A program made the translations under genes and the position numbers. DNA of 64,000 nucleotides from Nocardioides kribbensis (GTDB taxonomy: Bacteria > Actinomycetota > Actinomycetes > Propionibacteriales > Nocardioidaceae): NCBI RefSeq assembly GCF_015070375.1, contig NZ_JADCLL010000006.1:124001-188000 (forward strand), read 5' to 3'. The notes beneath the pieces are model-generated. The model searched no databases and was not told the DNA's origin. It saw only the letters and a program-made list of their open reading frames with translations. Numbering within the stretch: the first letter of the stretch is position 1; each line of letters opens with the position of its first letter. Below, in pieces: positions 16,915 to 26,642 of the stretch.

Positions 16915-17809
16915 CGCCCCTCTCGACACACCCCGCCCCGGGCCGGCCGGCCCCGCCCCCGACCCGGCCCCCGACCCGGCGTTCACGTTCGCCTTCCGCG
17001 CCTACGACGAGCCCGACCCCGACGACCCCGGCCGGCGCTGGTCGACCTGGTCGAGCGTCGAGCCGCTCTCGCGGGGCCCCGAGCCCCGCCCGCCCTGGGT
17101 CGTGACCTCCCAGGGCGCGGTCGACACCGACCTGGGCATCGTCAAGACCGGCAAGGAGGCCGACGTCTTCCTGCTCGACCGCACCGACCCCGCCTACCCC
17201 GACGACGGGGTGGTGATGGCCGCGAAGCGCTACCGCGGCAGCGAGCACCGCACCTTCCACCGCGCGGCGACCTACACCGAGGGCCGCAGCACCAGGCGCT
17301 CGCGCGACCAGCGGGCCCTCAAGCGCAAGAGCACCTGGGGCCGCCAGGTCGCCGCCGCCGAGTGGGCGGTCTCGGAGTGGAGCGCCCTCGTGCGCTGCTG
17401 GCGCCTCGGCCTGCCGGTGCCCTACCCCGTGCAGGTCGACGGCACCGAGCTGCTCATGGAGTGGATCACCGTCGACGGGCCCGACGGGCCGCAGACCGCG
17501 CCCCGGCTGGCCGCCACCCGTCCCGCGCCCGGCCTGCTGGCGGCCTACTTCGAGCAGCTGCGCGAGGCGATGGCCACCATGGTCCAGGACGGCCTGGTGC
17601 ACGGCGACCTGTCGCCCTACAACGTCCTGGCCGCCGGCGAGCGTCTCGTGGTGATCGACCTGCCGCAGGTGGTCGACCTCGTCGGCAACGCCCAGGGCTT
17701 CGACTTCCTGCTGCGCGACTGCACGAACATGTGCACGTGGTTCCGCGCCCGCGGTCTCGACGTCGACGCCCAGGACCTCTTCGGCGACCTCGTGGCCCAC
17801 GCCTTCTGA
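16874..17809 (+). CDS. RIO-type atypical protein kinase
   Basis: Cytoplasmic Ser/Thr kinase-like protein of the RIO1 family, 311 residues. A Pro/Asp-rich disordered N-terminus (about 1-45) precedes the kinase fold. It shows GIVKTGKEADVFLLD near residue 90 (RIO nucleotide loop), MAAKRYR with the ATP-contacting lysine, LLMEWI hinge, the catalytic loop VHGDLSPYNVL near 240 and the metal-binding VVIDLPQVVD. The insert RRSRDQRALKRKSTWGRQ matches the flexible loop of RIO1 proteins. In archaea and eukaryotes RIO kinases act in ribosome maturation; the bacterial role is not established. It is 74 bases upstream of bluB, with no known functional link. Confidence 0.88.
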   Translation: MPHQPDASSPASADAPLDTPRPGPAGPAPDPAPDPAFTFAFRAYDEPDPDDPGRRWSTWSSVEPLSRGPEPRPPWVVTSQGAVDTDLGIVKTGKEADVFLLDRTDPAYPDDGVVMAAKRYRGSEHRTFHRAATYTEGRSTRRSRDQRALKRKSTWGRQVAAAEWAVSEWSALVRCWRLGLPVPYPVQVDGTELLMEWITVDGPDGPQTAPRLAATRPAPGLLAAYFEQLREAMATMVQDGLVHGDLSPYNVLAAGERLVVIDLPQVVDLVGNAQGFDFLLRDCTNMCTWFRARGLDVDAQDLFGDLVAHAF

Positions 17810-17883
17810 GCCGGCAGTAGCGTGGCCGGGCCCCTCCCCCTCCGTCCCACCTCCGCCCCCTCACCGCACCGAGGAGCCCGGCC

Positions 17884-18564
17884 TTGCTGCTCTACGACGC
17901 CGTCCGGCGCCGCCGCGACACCCGACGCGAGTTCACCGGCGAGCCGGTGGATCCCGAGGTGCTGGAGCGGGTGCTCTCGGCGGCGCACTGCGCCCCCAGC
18001 GTGGGGATGTCGCAGCCGTGGGACTTCGTGCTCGTCCGGAAGCCGGCCACGCTGGCGACCTTCCGCGACCACGTCCTCGCCGAGCGGGCGCGGTTCGCGG
18101 CCACGCTCGAGGGCGAGCGGGCCGAGACGTTCGCCGCGATCACGGTCGAGGGCGTCGTGGAGTCGGGGCTGGGCGTCGTCGTCGGCTACGACCCGCGCCG
18201 CGCGGGGCCCTCGGTGCTGGGCCGCCACACCATCGCCGACACCGGGCTCTACTCGGTGTGCCTGGCCATCGAGAACCTCTGGCTGGCCGCCACCGCGGAG
18301 GGGCTCGGCGTCGGCTGGGTGAGCTTCTACCGCGAGGAGTTCCTGGGCGAGCTGGTCGGCTTCCCCGCCCACGTCAGGCCGGTGGCCTGGCTCTGCGTGG
18401 GGCAGGTCGAGGACCTCCCCGACGTGCCCGACCTCGAGCGCCACGGCTGGCGCCACCGCTCGCCCCTCGCCTCGGTGCTCCACGACGAGCGCTGGACCCC
18501 ACGACCGGACGCCGCGGGTCCGGGCACCCCCGGGCCGGGCACCGCAGGGTCGGGCACCGCGTGA
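17884..18564 (+). CDS. bluB: 5,6-dimethylbenzimidazole synthase
   Basis: Flavin-destroying enzyme that cleaves FMNH2 with oxygen to form 5,6-dimethylbenzimidazole, the lower ligand of cobalamin. 226 residues of the nitroreductase fold. Family features: RRRRDTRREFTGEPVD at the N-terminus, the FMN-contact segment CAPSVGMSQPWDF, GVVVGYDPRRAGPSVLGRHT, and GLGVGWVSF. The last 25 residues are a Gly/Pro/Thr-rich tail outside the fold. The TTG start at 17884 (MLLYDAV) is preceded by GAGGAG. Its stop overlaps the GTG of the LOG-like gene. No other cobalamin genes and no B12 riboswitch are in view; the 74-base upstream gap is too short for one. Confidence 0.9.
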   Translation: MLLYDAVRRRRDTRREFTGEPVDPEVLERVLSAAHCAPSVGMSQPWDFVLVRKPATLATFRDHVLAERARFAATLEGERAETFAAITVEGVVESGLGVVVGYDPRRAGPSVLGRHTIADTGLYSVCLAIENLWLAATAEGLGVGWVSFYREEFLGELVGFPAHVRPVAWLCVGQVEDLPDVPDLERHGWRHRSPLASVLHDERWTPRPDAAGPGTPGPGTAGSGTA

Positions 18565-19655
18565 GGCGCCACCGCGGGCGGGTCGTCGACCTCGGCAGCC
18601 TCGACGAGCTCGACGCGCGCCTGGCCGCCGGCACCACCTCGCTGTCGGGCTGGCGGGTGCGCGGCGTCGACCTGAGCGAGCGCGGGGAGGCCGTGCTGGG
18701 CTGCCGCGTCGCCGGCGCGCTCTTCCTGGGGTGCACCTTCGCCCCCGGCGACGCCGAGCGTCTCGGCGCGGCGGGCGCCCTGGTCCTCCCCGCGCTGGCC
18801 GACGTGCCGCTCGACGTCTACCGCGCCGGGCTCTACACCGCCGCCGACCTCTACGACGCCCCGCGCTACGCCGACAGCCTCGACGCCCGCGCCTACGCCT
18901 GGTCGCAGCAGCGCGGCGGGCCCGACGACTCGCTGGCCAAGGCCCTGCACGACCACGCGATCGACGAGGCCCTCACCGCCTGGGTCGCCGGCCGGCGCCT
19001 CGTCGGGGTCATGGGCGGCCACGCGCTCCAGCGCGGCCAGGCCGGGTACGCCGACGCCGCGCGGCTGGGCCGGCTGCTCGGTGCGGGCGGCCTGACCGTG
19101 GCCACCGGGGGCGGGCCGGGCGCGATGGAGGCGGCCAACCTCGGCGCGCGGCTGTCGGGGCGCCCGGAGGCCGAGCTCGACGCGGCGCTCGCGCGGCTGG
19201 CCGGCGTCGCGTCGTACCGGCCCTCGGTGCAGGCGTGGGCCGAGGTCGCCCTCGAGGTCGCGGCCGGACCCGACCCGGTGGAGACCCTCGGCATCCCGAC
19301 CTGGCACTACGGCCACGAGCCGCCCAACGTGCTGGCCACCGCGATCGCGAAGTACGTGCGCAACGCCACCCGCGAGGCGGTGCTGCTGGCGGTCTGCGAC
19401 GGGGGCATCGTCTTCCTGCCCGGCGCCGCGGGCACGGTGCAGGAGGTCTTCCAGGACGCCTGCGAGAACTACTACGCCGACGAGTCGTCGGTGGCCCCGA
19501 TGGTGCTGGTGGGCCGGCACCACTGGACCGAGGAGCTGCCCGCGTGGCCGCTGCTGGAGTCGCTCGCCCGGGGCCGCACGATGCCGGTGGCGCTCGTCGA
19601 CAGCGTCGAGGAGGCGGCCGCGGTGGTGCTCAGCCGGCCATCCGGTCGCCGCTGA
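18561..19655 (+). CDS. LOG-like Rossmann-fold protein (lysine decarboxylase-like/TIGR00725 group)
   Basis: Protein of 364 residues related to LOG/YgdH nucleotide-processing enzymes. Residues about 150-330 hold the family fold: LVGVMGGHALQRG, TGGGPGAMEAANLGA (compare the GGGxGxMG of LOG, here GGGPGAME), and FLPGAAGTVQEVFQ (compare PGGxGTxxE). The N-terminal 130 residues are an extra region. LOG enzymes release cytokinin bases from nucleoside monophosphates; for this long group the substrate is unknown. Its GTG overlaps the bluB stop (GTGA), so the two are co-translated. The C-terminal 26 bases overlap the convergent glycosyltransferase gene. Confidence 0.78.
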   Translation: MRRHRGRVVDLGSLDELDARLAAGTTSLSGWRVRGVDLSERGEAVLGCRVAGALFLGCTFAPGDAERLGAAGALVLPALADVPLDVYRAGLYTAADLYDAPRYADSLDARAYAWSQQRGGPDDSLAKALHDHAIDEALTAWVAGRRLVGVMGGHALQRGQAGYADAARLGRLLGAGGLTVATGGGPGAMEAANLGARLSGRPEAELDAALARLAGVASYRPSVQAWAEVALEVAAGPDPVETLGIPTWHYGHEPPNVLATAIAKYVRNATREAVLLAVCDGGIVFLPGAAGTVQEVFQDACENYYADESSVAPMVLVGRHHWTEELPAWPLLESLARGRTMPVALVDSVEEAAAVVLSRPSGRR

Positions 19656-20940
19656 GCCCGACCTGCCGGGCAGCCGCCGTCGCGGCCCCGGACCGGTGGG
19701 CCACCACCTCGCGGTAGTGGGTCAGCAGCGACTCGTTGACGGCGCGCCACGACCGGCCGGCGACGCTCTCGCGCGCGGCGCGGGCCATCTGCTGGCGCAG
19801 GGCGGCGTCGGTGAGGCGCTCGACGTAGGCGGCCAGGTCGTCGGCGTCGCCCGGCACGTAGAGGAACCCCGAGACCACGTCGGTGACCACGTCGACGGGT
19901 CCCCCCGAGCGGGGCGCGACCACGGGCACGCCGGCGGCGAGGGCCTCCTGCGCCGACTGGCAGTAGGTCTCGTGACGCCCGGTGTGCACGAAGACGTCGA
20001 GCGAGGCGTAGAGACGGCTGAGGTCCTCGCCGTGCAGCACGCCGAGGAAGTGCGCGCCGGGCAGGAGCTCGCGCAGGCGGCCCTCCTCGGGCCCCCCGCC
20101 GACGACCACGAGGGCGTAGCGCGGGTCGTCGGCCAGGCGGGCGAGCAGGTGCAGCTCCTTCTCCGGGGCCAGCCGGCCGACGTAGCCGACCACGAGCCGA
20201 CCGTCGGGGCTGAGCTCCCGCCGCAGGTCGGCCGAGCGCCACCGCGGGTGGAAGGCGTCGAGGTCGACACCGCGCGGCCACAGGGCGGTGCGGGGCACGG
20301 CGAGGGCCTCGAGCTGCGCCAGGCTGGCCCGCGACGGCGCCAGGGTCCGGTCGGCCCGGGTGTGGATGCGGCGGGTGAGGCGGGCCATCGCGCGCGTGCC
20401 GCCGGCGATGCCGTAGCGCTCGGCGAAGCCGACCAGGTCGGTCTGGTAGATCGCCACCGTCGGCACGCCCAGCTCGTCGGCGGCCCGCACGGCCTGGTGG
20501 CCCAGGGTCGCGGGCGAGGCGACGTGGACGACGTCGGGTCGGAAGCGCAGCATCACCGCACGCAGCCGGCGCCGGGTCTCGAGGCCGATCCGGAAGTCGC
20601 GGTAGAACGGCAGGGTCGCGCCCCGCGCCAGCGTCACCGGGAAGCCGGCGTACGACGACGGGCCGGTCGGGGCGACCAGCTCGGCCTCGTGGCCCTCCGC
20701 CGCGAGGTGCTCCAGCACCCGCCGCACGGAGTTGGTGACGCCGTTGACCTGCGGCAGGAACGACTCCGCCACCACGAGCACCCGCAGCGGGCGGTCGGCG
20801 GCACCACCGGGTGGCAGGGACCCGGGTCGCAGGGACCCGGGCAGCTGGGATCCCGGTCGCAGGGGGACGGCCGCGTGGTCGCGACCACCCTGGGCGGTCC
20901 GGGACGTCGGGGCGGGTCGCAGCTGCAGGAGCCTCGTCAC
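19630..20940 (-). CDS. GT4 family glycosyltransferase, MgtA-like mannosyltransferase
   Basis: Retaining GT-B glycosyltransferase of 436 residues. After an unstructured N-terminus, RVLVVAESFLPQVNGVTNSV starts the first Rossmann domain. The second domain has GYVGRLAPEKEL and the donor-binding EX7E motif in ETYCQSAQE, then GVPVVAPRSGGP. This pattern is typical of actinobacterial GDP-mannose-dependent alpha-mannosyltransferases such as MgtA, which act on glycolipids. The GTG at 20940 is preceded by a TAGCGT hexamer seven bases upstream, suggesting a leaderless mRNA. The last 26 bases overlap the LOG-like gene on the other strand. Donor and acceptor are inferred. Confidence 0.82.
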   Translation of the reverse strand: MTRLLQLRPAPTSRTAQGGRDHAAVPLRPGSQLPGSLRPGSLPPGGAADRPLRVLVVAESFLPQVNGVTNSVRRVLEHLAAEGHEAELVAPTGPSSYAGFPVTLARGATLPFYRDFRIGLETRRRLRAVMLRFRPDVVHVASPATLGHQAVRAADELGVPTVAIYQTDLVGFAERYGIAGGTRAMARLTRRIHTRADRTLAPSRASLAQLEALAVPRTALWPRGVDLDAFHPRWRSADLRRELSPDGRLVVGYVGRLAPEKELHLLARLADDPRYALVVVGGGPEEGRLRELLPGAHFLGVLHGEDLSRLYASLDVFVHTGRHETYCQSAQEALAAGVPVVAPRSGGPVDVVTDVVSGFLYVPGDADDLAAYVERLTDAALRQQMARAARESVAGRSWRAVNESLLTHYREVVAHRSGAATAAARQVGLSGDRMAG

Positions 20941-21022
20941 GCCTCGGACGCTAGGGAGCGCCGGGCAACGGCCCGGGCCGACGGGGTGACCGGCACGTGA
21001 ACCGTGCGTGCCCGTCGGTCTC

Positions 21023-21868
21023 CTACGCGGGCGCTCCCGGCACACCCGCGGCGCCCGACGACCCCGGTGCCGTCAGGGGCACGGCGTAGGAGCGCTCCTG
21101 GCCGTGGGGCACGAAGCCGACGCGCCGCAGGATCGGGCCGGAGGTCTCGACGCGTCCCTTGACCAGGGCCATGCGGGCGTCGTGGGCCAGCGCGTAGACG
21201 AGTCGCTCGGCGAGGAGGGTGCGGTAGAGCCCACGGCCGCGCTCGGAGGCGACGACGGCGCCGCCCCAGAGGCGGGCCACGCCGTCGACGACGGTGAGGC
21301 CGGCGCTGGCGACCGGTCGGTCGCCGAGGTAGGCGACGACGGCGCCGCCGGCACCGGCGGCCAGGTCGTCGCCCGCGCGCGCGACGTAGGCCTCGACCTC
21401 GGGCAGCGAGGGGGTGCTGCCGCCGAAGACCTCGGCGCCGACGGCGAAGGAGTCCCGGGCGGTGGCGACGTCGACGGTCCAGCGGAGCTCGACCTCCGCC
21501 GACGGGGGCCGACCCAGGTCGGGGGGCGGACCGGCGAGGTCGAGGGCCATGACGTCGAGGGTCTCGTCGAGCACACCGCCGCGTGCGAGCAGCACGTCGG
21601 CCACGGCGTCGGCCGCGCCGAGCCTGGCCCAGCAGACCACCTGCTCGACGACACCGGGCACCGCCTCGGCCCGCGCCGCGACGAGCGCGTCGTCGACGAG
21701 CGCCGCGACGTCCCGGTCCGGGTCCAACGACACCAGCTCCAGGGGGTGCTCGAACCAGTCGGGGAAGCGCACGAGCTGCCATCCCTCGCCCCGGATGCGC
21801 CGGGCGTTGTCGGGCACCCACACCCACGCCGCCGCGGCCGCGGCCACGTCCTCGTGCGTCAGCGTCAT
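21023..21868 (-). CDS. GNAT family N-acetyltransferase
   Basis: Acyl-CoA-dependent transferase, 281 residues, probably two GNAT-like halves with the active one at the C-terminus. The acetyl-CoA loop reads SERGRGLYRTLL around residue 209-220, after a VARLWGGAVV beta strand. The protein ends in a low-complexity GSSGAAGVPGAPA tail. The ATG at 21868 follows GGGAG. It is 22 bases downstream of rlmN and may be co-transcribed with it. The acceptor substrate cannot be told from sequence. Confidence 0.85.
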   Translation of the reverse strand: MTLTHEDVAAAAAAWVWVPDNARRIRGEGWQLVRFPDWFEHPLELVSLDPDRDVAALVDDALVAARAEAVPGVVEQVVCWARLGAADAVADVLLARGGVLDETLDVMALDLAGPPPDLGRPPSAEVELRWTVDVATARDSFAVGAEVFGGSTPSLPEVEAYVARAGDDLAAGAGGAVVAYLGDRPVASAGLTVVDGVARLWGGAVVASERGRGLYRTLLAERLVYALAHDARMALVKGRVETSGPILRRVGFVPHGQERSYAVPLTAPGSSGAAGVPGAPA

Positions 21869-21890
21869 GCTGCTCCCGGCCCTCGGGAGG

Positions 21891-23117
21891 TCACTCGGCG
21901 GCGGCCAGCTGACCGCAGGCGCCGTCGATCTCGCGGCCGCGGGTGTCGCGCACCGTGGTCGGGATGCCCTTGGCCTCGAGGCGACGCACGAACTCCCGCT
22001 CGTCGGCGGGGTCGGAGGCGGTCCACTTCGATCCCGGCGTGGGGTTGAGCGGGATGAGGTTGACGTGCACCCAGCCCCAGTCGCCGTAGGAGCCGAGCAC
22101 GTCGCCGAGCAGGTCGGCGCGCCAGGCCTGGTCGTTGATGCCGCGCATCATGGCGTACTCGATGGAGACACGGCGCTTGGTCTGGCGGGCGTAGTCCCAG
22201 GCCGCCTCGACGGTCTCGGCGACCGAGTAGCGGGTGTTGATCGGCACCAGCTCGTTGCGCAGCTCGTCGTCGGGGGCGTGCAGGCTCAGCGCGAGGGTCA
22301 CCGGGATGCCCTCGGTGGTGAGCTGGCGGATGCGGGGCACCAGGCCGACGGTGGAGACCGTCACGCCGCGCGCCGACATGCCGAGGCCGTCGGGCGCGGG
22401 GTCGGTGAGGCGCCGCACGGCGCCGATGACGGCCTTGTAGTTGGCCAGCGGCTCGCCCATGCCCATGAAGACCACGTTGGAGACGCGGCCGGGGCCGCCG
22501 GGCACCTCGCCGCGGGCCATCGAGCGCGCTCCCGCGACGACCTGCTCGACGATCTCGGCGGTGCTCATGTTGCGCTGCAGGCCGCCCTGCCCGGTCGCGC
22601 AGAAGGGGCAGGCCATGCCGCAGCCGGCCTGGCTCGAGACGCACACCGTGGCGCGGTCGGGGTAGCGCATGAGCACCGACTCGACCAGGGCGCCGTCGAA
22701 GAGCTTCCACAGCGTCTTGCGCGTGGTGCCCTTGTCGGCCTCCATCGTGCGCAGCGGCGTCATGAGGCTCGGCAGCAGCGTGGAGACGAGCTCGGCGCGC
22801 TGGGCGGCCGGCAGGTCGGTCATCTGCTCGGGGTCGTCGGCCAGGCGGGCGAAGTAGTGCGTCGAGAGCTGCTTGGCCCGGAAGCCGGGCAGCCCGTTGT
22901 CCTCCAGCAGCGTCTTGCGCTCCGCGGAGGTCAGGTCGGCGAGGTGGCGCGGCGGCTTCTTGCGCCCCCGCGGCTCCTCGAAGACCAGCGGCAGGGTGAG
23001 GGCACCCTCGGGAGCGCCGGCCGCGACGGCGCCGGCGGAGGCACCGGGGGCCTCCGTGGCCTCGGCGGTGCCGGCGGACGGTGCGGTGGCGGGGGTCGGG
23101 TCAGGGTTCTGGGACAT
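21891..23117 (-). CDS. rlmN: Dual-specificity 23S rRNA/tRNA adenine-C2 methyltransferase
   Basis: Radical SAM enzyme that methylates C2 of A2503 in 23S rRNA and A37 in some tRNAs. 408 residues. The [4Fe-4S] cysteines are C166, C170 and C173 (CGMACPFC), followed by [18 protein letters not shown] and a C-terminal [14 protein letters not shown] that carries the methyl-accepting cysteine. The first 45 residues are an Ala/Pro/Glu-rich extension not found in most homologues. The ATG at 23117 starts the protein. In many actinobacteria rlmN directly follows cdsA; here the glycerol genes lie between them. Confidence 0.95.
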   Translation of the reverse strand: MSQNPDPTPATAPSAGTAEATEAPGASAGAVAAGAPEGALTLPLVFEEPRGRKKPPRHLADLTSAERKTLLEDNGLPGFRAKQLSTHYFARLADDPEQMTDLPAAQRAELVSTLLPSLMTPLRTMEADKGTTRKTLWKLFDGALVESVLMRYPDRATVCVSSQAGCGMACPFCATGQGGLQRNMSTAEIVEQVVAGARSMARGEVPGGPGRVSNVVFMGMGEPLANYKAVIGAVRRLTDPAPDGLGMSARGVTVSTVGLVPRIRQLTTEGIPVTLALSLHAPDDELRNELVPINTRYSVAETVEAAWDYARQTKRRVSIEYAMMRGINDQAWRADLLGDVLGSYGDWGWVHVNLIPLNPTPGSKWTASDPADEREFVRRLEAKGIPTTVRDTRGREIDGACGQLAAAE

Positions 23118-23185
23118 CAGGGCACCGATTCTCCCACCCCGGCCCCGCCCGCGGCGAGTCCGCGGACGGCGGCCGGGCCGGCAGG

Positions 23186-24904
23186 TCAGCTCAGCGGCAC
23201 CACGTCGGGCGCGCCGAGGCGGGCGGCGTCGGCGGTGGCGTCGTCGGGCATCTGCTGGCTCTCGCGCTCGGCCTCGACCCGCTTGCGGTAGTGCTCGATC
23301 TCCAGGGAGCGCTGCTCCTCGCTCCACCCGAGCACGCCGCCGACGAGGTCGGCGACCTCCTCGGCCGCCCCGACGCCGCGGTCGAAGGTCTCGATCGAGA
23401 GCCGGATGCGGCGGGTGAGCACGTCGTCGAGGTGGCGGGCGCCCTCGTGGCTGGCGGCGTAGACCGCCTCCACGCGCAGGTAGTCGGGCGCCGCGGCCAG
23501 CGGCTCGCCGAGGCCCGGGTCGGCCGCGACCAGGTCGAGCAGCTCGTGGACCAGCGAGCCGTAGCGCTTGAGCAGGTGCTCGATCCAGACCTCGTGCAGA
23601 CCCGAGCGCTGGGCCAGCACGTGGCGGGAGTTGAGCAGCGCGTGGTAGCCCTCCGCGCCCAGCAGCGGGATCTTGTCGGTGACCGACTTCCCCACCACGC
23701 GGTCGAACTGCGAGGACAGCCCGAAGACGGCCTCGTCGACGGCGTCCTGGGCCATGATCCGGTACGTCGTGTACTTGCCGCCCGCGACCACGACCAGGCC
23801 GGGGGCCGGGTGGCCGACGGCGTGCTCGCGGGAGAGCTTGGAGGTCGCCTCCGACTCCCCCTCCAGCAGCGGGCGCAGCCCGGCGTAGACGCCCTCGACG
23901 TCGGAGCGGGTCAGCGGGGTCTCCAGCACGGCGTTGACGTGCTCGAGCAGGTAGTCGATGTCGGCCTCGCTGGCCGCGGGGTGGGCCTTGTCGAGGGCCC
24001 AGTCGGTGTCGGTGGTGCCGATGATCCAGTGCCGGCCCCACGGGATGACGAAGAGCACCGACTTCTCGGTGCGCAGGATCATCCCGACCTCGGAGCGGAT
24101 GCGGTCCTTGGGCACGACGAGGTGGATGCCCTTGCTGGCGCGCACGTGGAACTGGCCGCGCTGGCCGCCCAACGACTGGGTCTCGTCGGTCCACACACCG
24201 GTGGCGTTGACGACCTGCTTGGCGCGGATCGTGACGGTGCGGTCGTTCTCGAGGTCGCGCACCACGGCGCCGGTGACCCGCTCCCCCTCGCGCAGCAGCT
24301 CCACGACGCGGGCGCGGGAGGCCACGTGGGCGCCGTAGGCCGCCGCGGTGCGGGCGATGAACATGGTGTGGCGGGCGTCGTCGACCTGGGCGTCGTAGTA
24401 CTTCAGCGCGCCGACCAGGGCGTCCTTGCGCAGCGACGGCACCAGCTTGCGGGCGCCGCGTCGGGTGAGGTGCTGGTGCAGCGGCACGCCCGCCCGCCCG
24501 GAGATGCGGCTCATGGCGTCGTAGAGCGCGACGCCGGAGCCGGCGTAGAGCCGCTCCCAGCCGCGGTGCTGGAGCGGGTAGAGGAAGGCCACGGGGTGCA
24601 CGAGGTGCGGGGCGAGCTCCTGCAGCAGCAGGCCGCGCTCCTTGAGCGCCTCGGCGACGAGACGGAAGTCGAGCATCTCGAGGTAGCGCAGGCCGCCGTG
24701 GACCAGCTTGCTGGAGCGGCTCGAGGTGCCGGAGGCGAAGTCGCGGGCCTCGACCAGCCCGACCTTCAGCCCGCGGGTGGCGGCGTCGAGCGCGCTGCCC
24801 GCGCCGACCACCCCACCGCCGATGACCAGGATGTCCAGCTCCTCGGAGGCCATGGCCTCCAGGGACTGCTCGCGCAGCTCGGGTGACAGGGCGACGGACC
24901 TCAT
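23186..24904 (-). CDS. glpD: Aerobic glycerol-3-phosphate dehydrogenase
   Basis: FAD enzyme that oxidises glycerol-3-phosphate to dihydroxyacetone phosphate and passes electrons to quinone at the membrane. 572 residues. The FAD motif GGGVVGAG is at 29-36, with [20 protein letters not shown] near 58-77, [14 protein letters not shown] and GGKYTTYR in the substrate region, and a C-terminal helical DAO_C domain (about 400-540). It is the third gene of glpF-glpK-glpD, 134 bases after glpK. It completes conversion of imported glycerol to a glycolytic intermediate. The operon is probably controlled by the divergent IclR regulator. Confidence 0.95.
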   Translation of the reverse strand: MRSVALSPELREQSLEAMASEELDILVIGGGVVGAGSALDAATRGLKVGLVEARDFASGTSSRSSKLVHGGLRYLEMLDFRLVAEALKERGLLLQELAPHLVHPVAFLYPLQHRGWERLYAGSGVALYDAMSRISGRAGVPLHQHLTRRGARKLVPSLRKDALVGALKYYDAQVDDARHTMFIARTAAAYGAHVASRARVVELLREGERVTGAVVRDLENDRTVTIRAKQVVNATGVWTDETQSLGGQRGQFHVRASKGIHLVVPKDRIRSEVGMILRTEKSVLFVIPWGRHWIIGTTDTDWALDKAHPAASEADIDYLLEHVNAVLETPLTRSDVEGVYAGLRPLLEGESEATSKLSREHAVGHPAPGLVVVAGGKYTTYRIMAQDAVDEAVFGLSSQFDRVVGKSVTDKIPLLGAEGYHALLNSRHVLAQRSGLHEVWIEHLLKRYGSLVHELLDLVAADPGLGEPLAAAPDYLRVEAVYAASHEGARHLDDVLTRRIRLSIETFDRGVGAAEEVADLVGGVLGWSEEQRSLEIEHYRKRVEAERESQQMPDDATADAARLGAPDVVPLS

Positions 24905-25038
24905 CAGGGTGTCCTCTCGACGGTGGGGCGGGTGCGGTACGACGGGTGGTGCCGGTGGTGCCTGGCCTGCGTGGTGCCGGTGGTGGAGCGGGGCCGGGCC
25001 GGCCGGTCAGGCGGCGACCGGCCGGGCCGGGGTCGGCG

Positions 25039-26556
25039 TCACTCCACGTCGACCCAGTCCAGCGTGCGCTCGACCGCCTTCTTCCACTGGGTGTAACCCG
25101 CCTGGCGACGCTCCTCATCCCACTGTGGCGACCATCTCCTCGCCTCGTTCCAGTTCTCGCGCAGCTCGTCGGTGTTGTTCCAGAACCCGACGGCCAGACC
25201 GGCGGCGTAGGCCGCGCCGAGCGCCGTGGTCTCGGCCACGACGGGTCGGCTGACCTCGACGCCGAGCACGTCGGCCTGGATCTGCATGCACAGCTCGTTG
25301 GCGGTCACGCCGCCGTCGACCTTGAGCACCTCCAGGGTCACGCCGGAGTCCTTCTCCATGGCCTCGGCGACGTCACGCGACTGGTAGCAGATCGACTCCA
25401 GCGTGGCGCGGGCCAGGTGGGCGTTGGTGTTGAAGCGCGAGAGCCCGACGATGGCGCCGCGGGCGTCGGAGCGCCAGTAGGGCGCGAAGAGGCCCGAGAA
25501 GGCCGGCACGAAGTAGACCCCGCCGTTGTCGTCGACCTGGCGGGCCAGCGACTCGCTCTGCGCGGCGCCGGAGATGATCCCGAGCTGGTCGCGCAGCCAC
25601 TGCACCGCCGAGCCGGTCACCGCGATGGAGCCCTCGAGGGCGTAGACGGTGTCCTGGTCGCCGAACTTGTAGCAGACCGTGGTGAGCAGGCCCGACTTCG
25701 ACCTCACCAGCTCGGTGCCGGTGTTGAGCAGCATGAAGTTGCCGGTGCCGTAGGTGTTCTTGGCCTCGCCGGGGGCGAAGCAGACCTGGCCGACCGTGGC
25801 GGCCTGCTGGTCGCCGAGGATGCCGGTGAGGGGCACCTCGCCGCGCAGCGGGCCGTTGGCCCGGGTGGTGCCGTAGCCGCCCGGCTCGGAGGAGGAGCGG
25901 ATCTCGGGCAGCATCTGTCGCGGGATGTCGAAGAGGGCCAGCAGCTCGTCGTCCCACTGCAGGGTCTCGAGGTCCATCAGCATGGTGCGGCTGGCGTTGG
26001 TCGGCTCGGTGACGTGCACGCCGCCGTCGGTGCCGCCGGTGAGGTTCCAGATCAGCCAGGAGTCGGTGTTGCCGAAGATCGCGTCGCCGGCCTCCGCGGC
26101 CTCGCGGACCCCGTCGACGTTCTCCAGGATCCACTGGATCTTGCCACCGGAGAAGTACGTCGCGGGCGGCAGGCCCGCCCGCTCCCGGATCAGGTCGCCG
26201 TGGCCGTCGCGCTCGAGCTTGCTGGCGATCCGGTCGGTGCGGGTGTCCTGCCACACGATGGCGTTGTAGTAGGGCCGCCCGGTCTTGCGATTCCACACCA
26301 CGGTGGTCTCGCGCTGGTTGGTGATGCCGAGCGCGCAGAGGTCCTCGGCGGTGAGCTTGGCCTTGCCGAGCCCGGTCTCGATGACCGAGCGGGTGCGCTC
26401 CCAGATCTCCACCGGGTCGTGCTCCACCCAGCCGGCCTGCGGCAGGATCTGCTCGTGCTCGAGCTGGTGGCGGGCCACCTCGTTGCCGCCGTGGTCGAAG
26501 ATCATGAAGCGGGTGCTGGTGGTGCCCTGGTCGACGGCTCCGACGTACTCGGCCAT
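25039..26556 (-). CDS. glpK: Glycerol kinase
   Basis: Phosphorylates glycerol with ATP to glycerol-3-phosphate. 505 residues of the FGGY family: [13 protein letters not shown] at 9-21, [23 protein letters not shown], the FGGY-type signature region around [13 protein letters not shown], and [13 protein letters not shown] near the C-terminus. The ATG at 26556 follows a strong AGGAGG. Together with glpF and glpD it forms a full uptake and oxidation route. A second, divergent glycerol kinase gene lies at 28371. The 86-base gap to glpF and the 134-base gap to glpD consist of short GGTGCTGG-type repeats. Confidence 0.96.
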   Translation of the reverse strand: MAEYVGAVDQGTTSTRFMIFDHGGNEVARHQLEHEQILPQAGWVEHDPVEIWERTRSVIETGLGKAKLTAEDLCALGITNQRETTVVWNRKTGRPYYNAIVWQDTRTDRIASKLERDGHGDLIRERAGLPPATYFSGGKIQWILENVDGVREAAEAGDAIFGNTDSWLIWNLTGGTDGGVHVTEPTNASRTMLMDLETLQWDDELLALFDIPRQMLPEIRSSSEPGGYGTTRANGPLRGEVPLTGILGDQQAATVGQVCFAPGEAKNTYGTGNFMLLNTGTELVRSKSGLLTTVCYKFGDQDTVYALEGSIAVTGSAVQWLRDQLGIISGAAQSESLARQVDDNGGVYFVPAFSGLFAPYWRSDARGAIVGLSRFNTNAHLARATLESICYQSRDVAEAMEKDSGVTLEVLKVDGGVTANELCMQIQADVLGVEVSRPVVAETTALGAAYAAGLAVGFWNNTDELRENWNEARRWSPQWDEERRQAGYTQWKKAVERTLDWVDVE

Positions 26557-26642
26557 GCGTGCCTCCTGGTGTGGGTGGGTGCTGCTGGTGCTGGTGGTGG
26601 GACTGGCGCTGGGGCTGGTGCCGGGGGCGGTGACGGGTCCGG

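Noticed and set aside
17810-17883. Cobalamin riboswitch before bluB
   Set aside because: The gap is only 74 bases, too short for a B12 aptamer, and shows no B12-box-like sequence.
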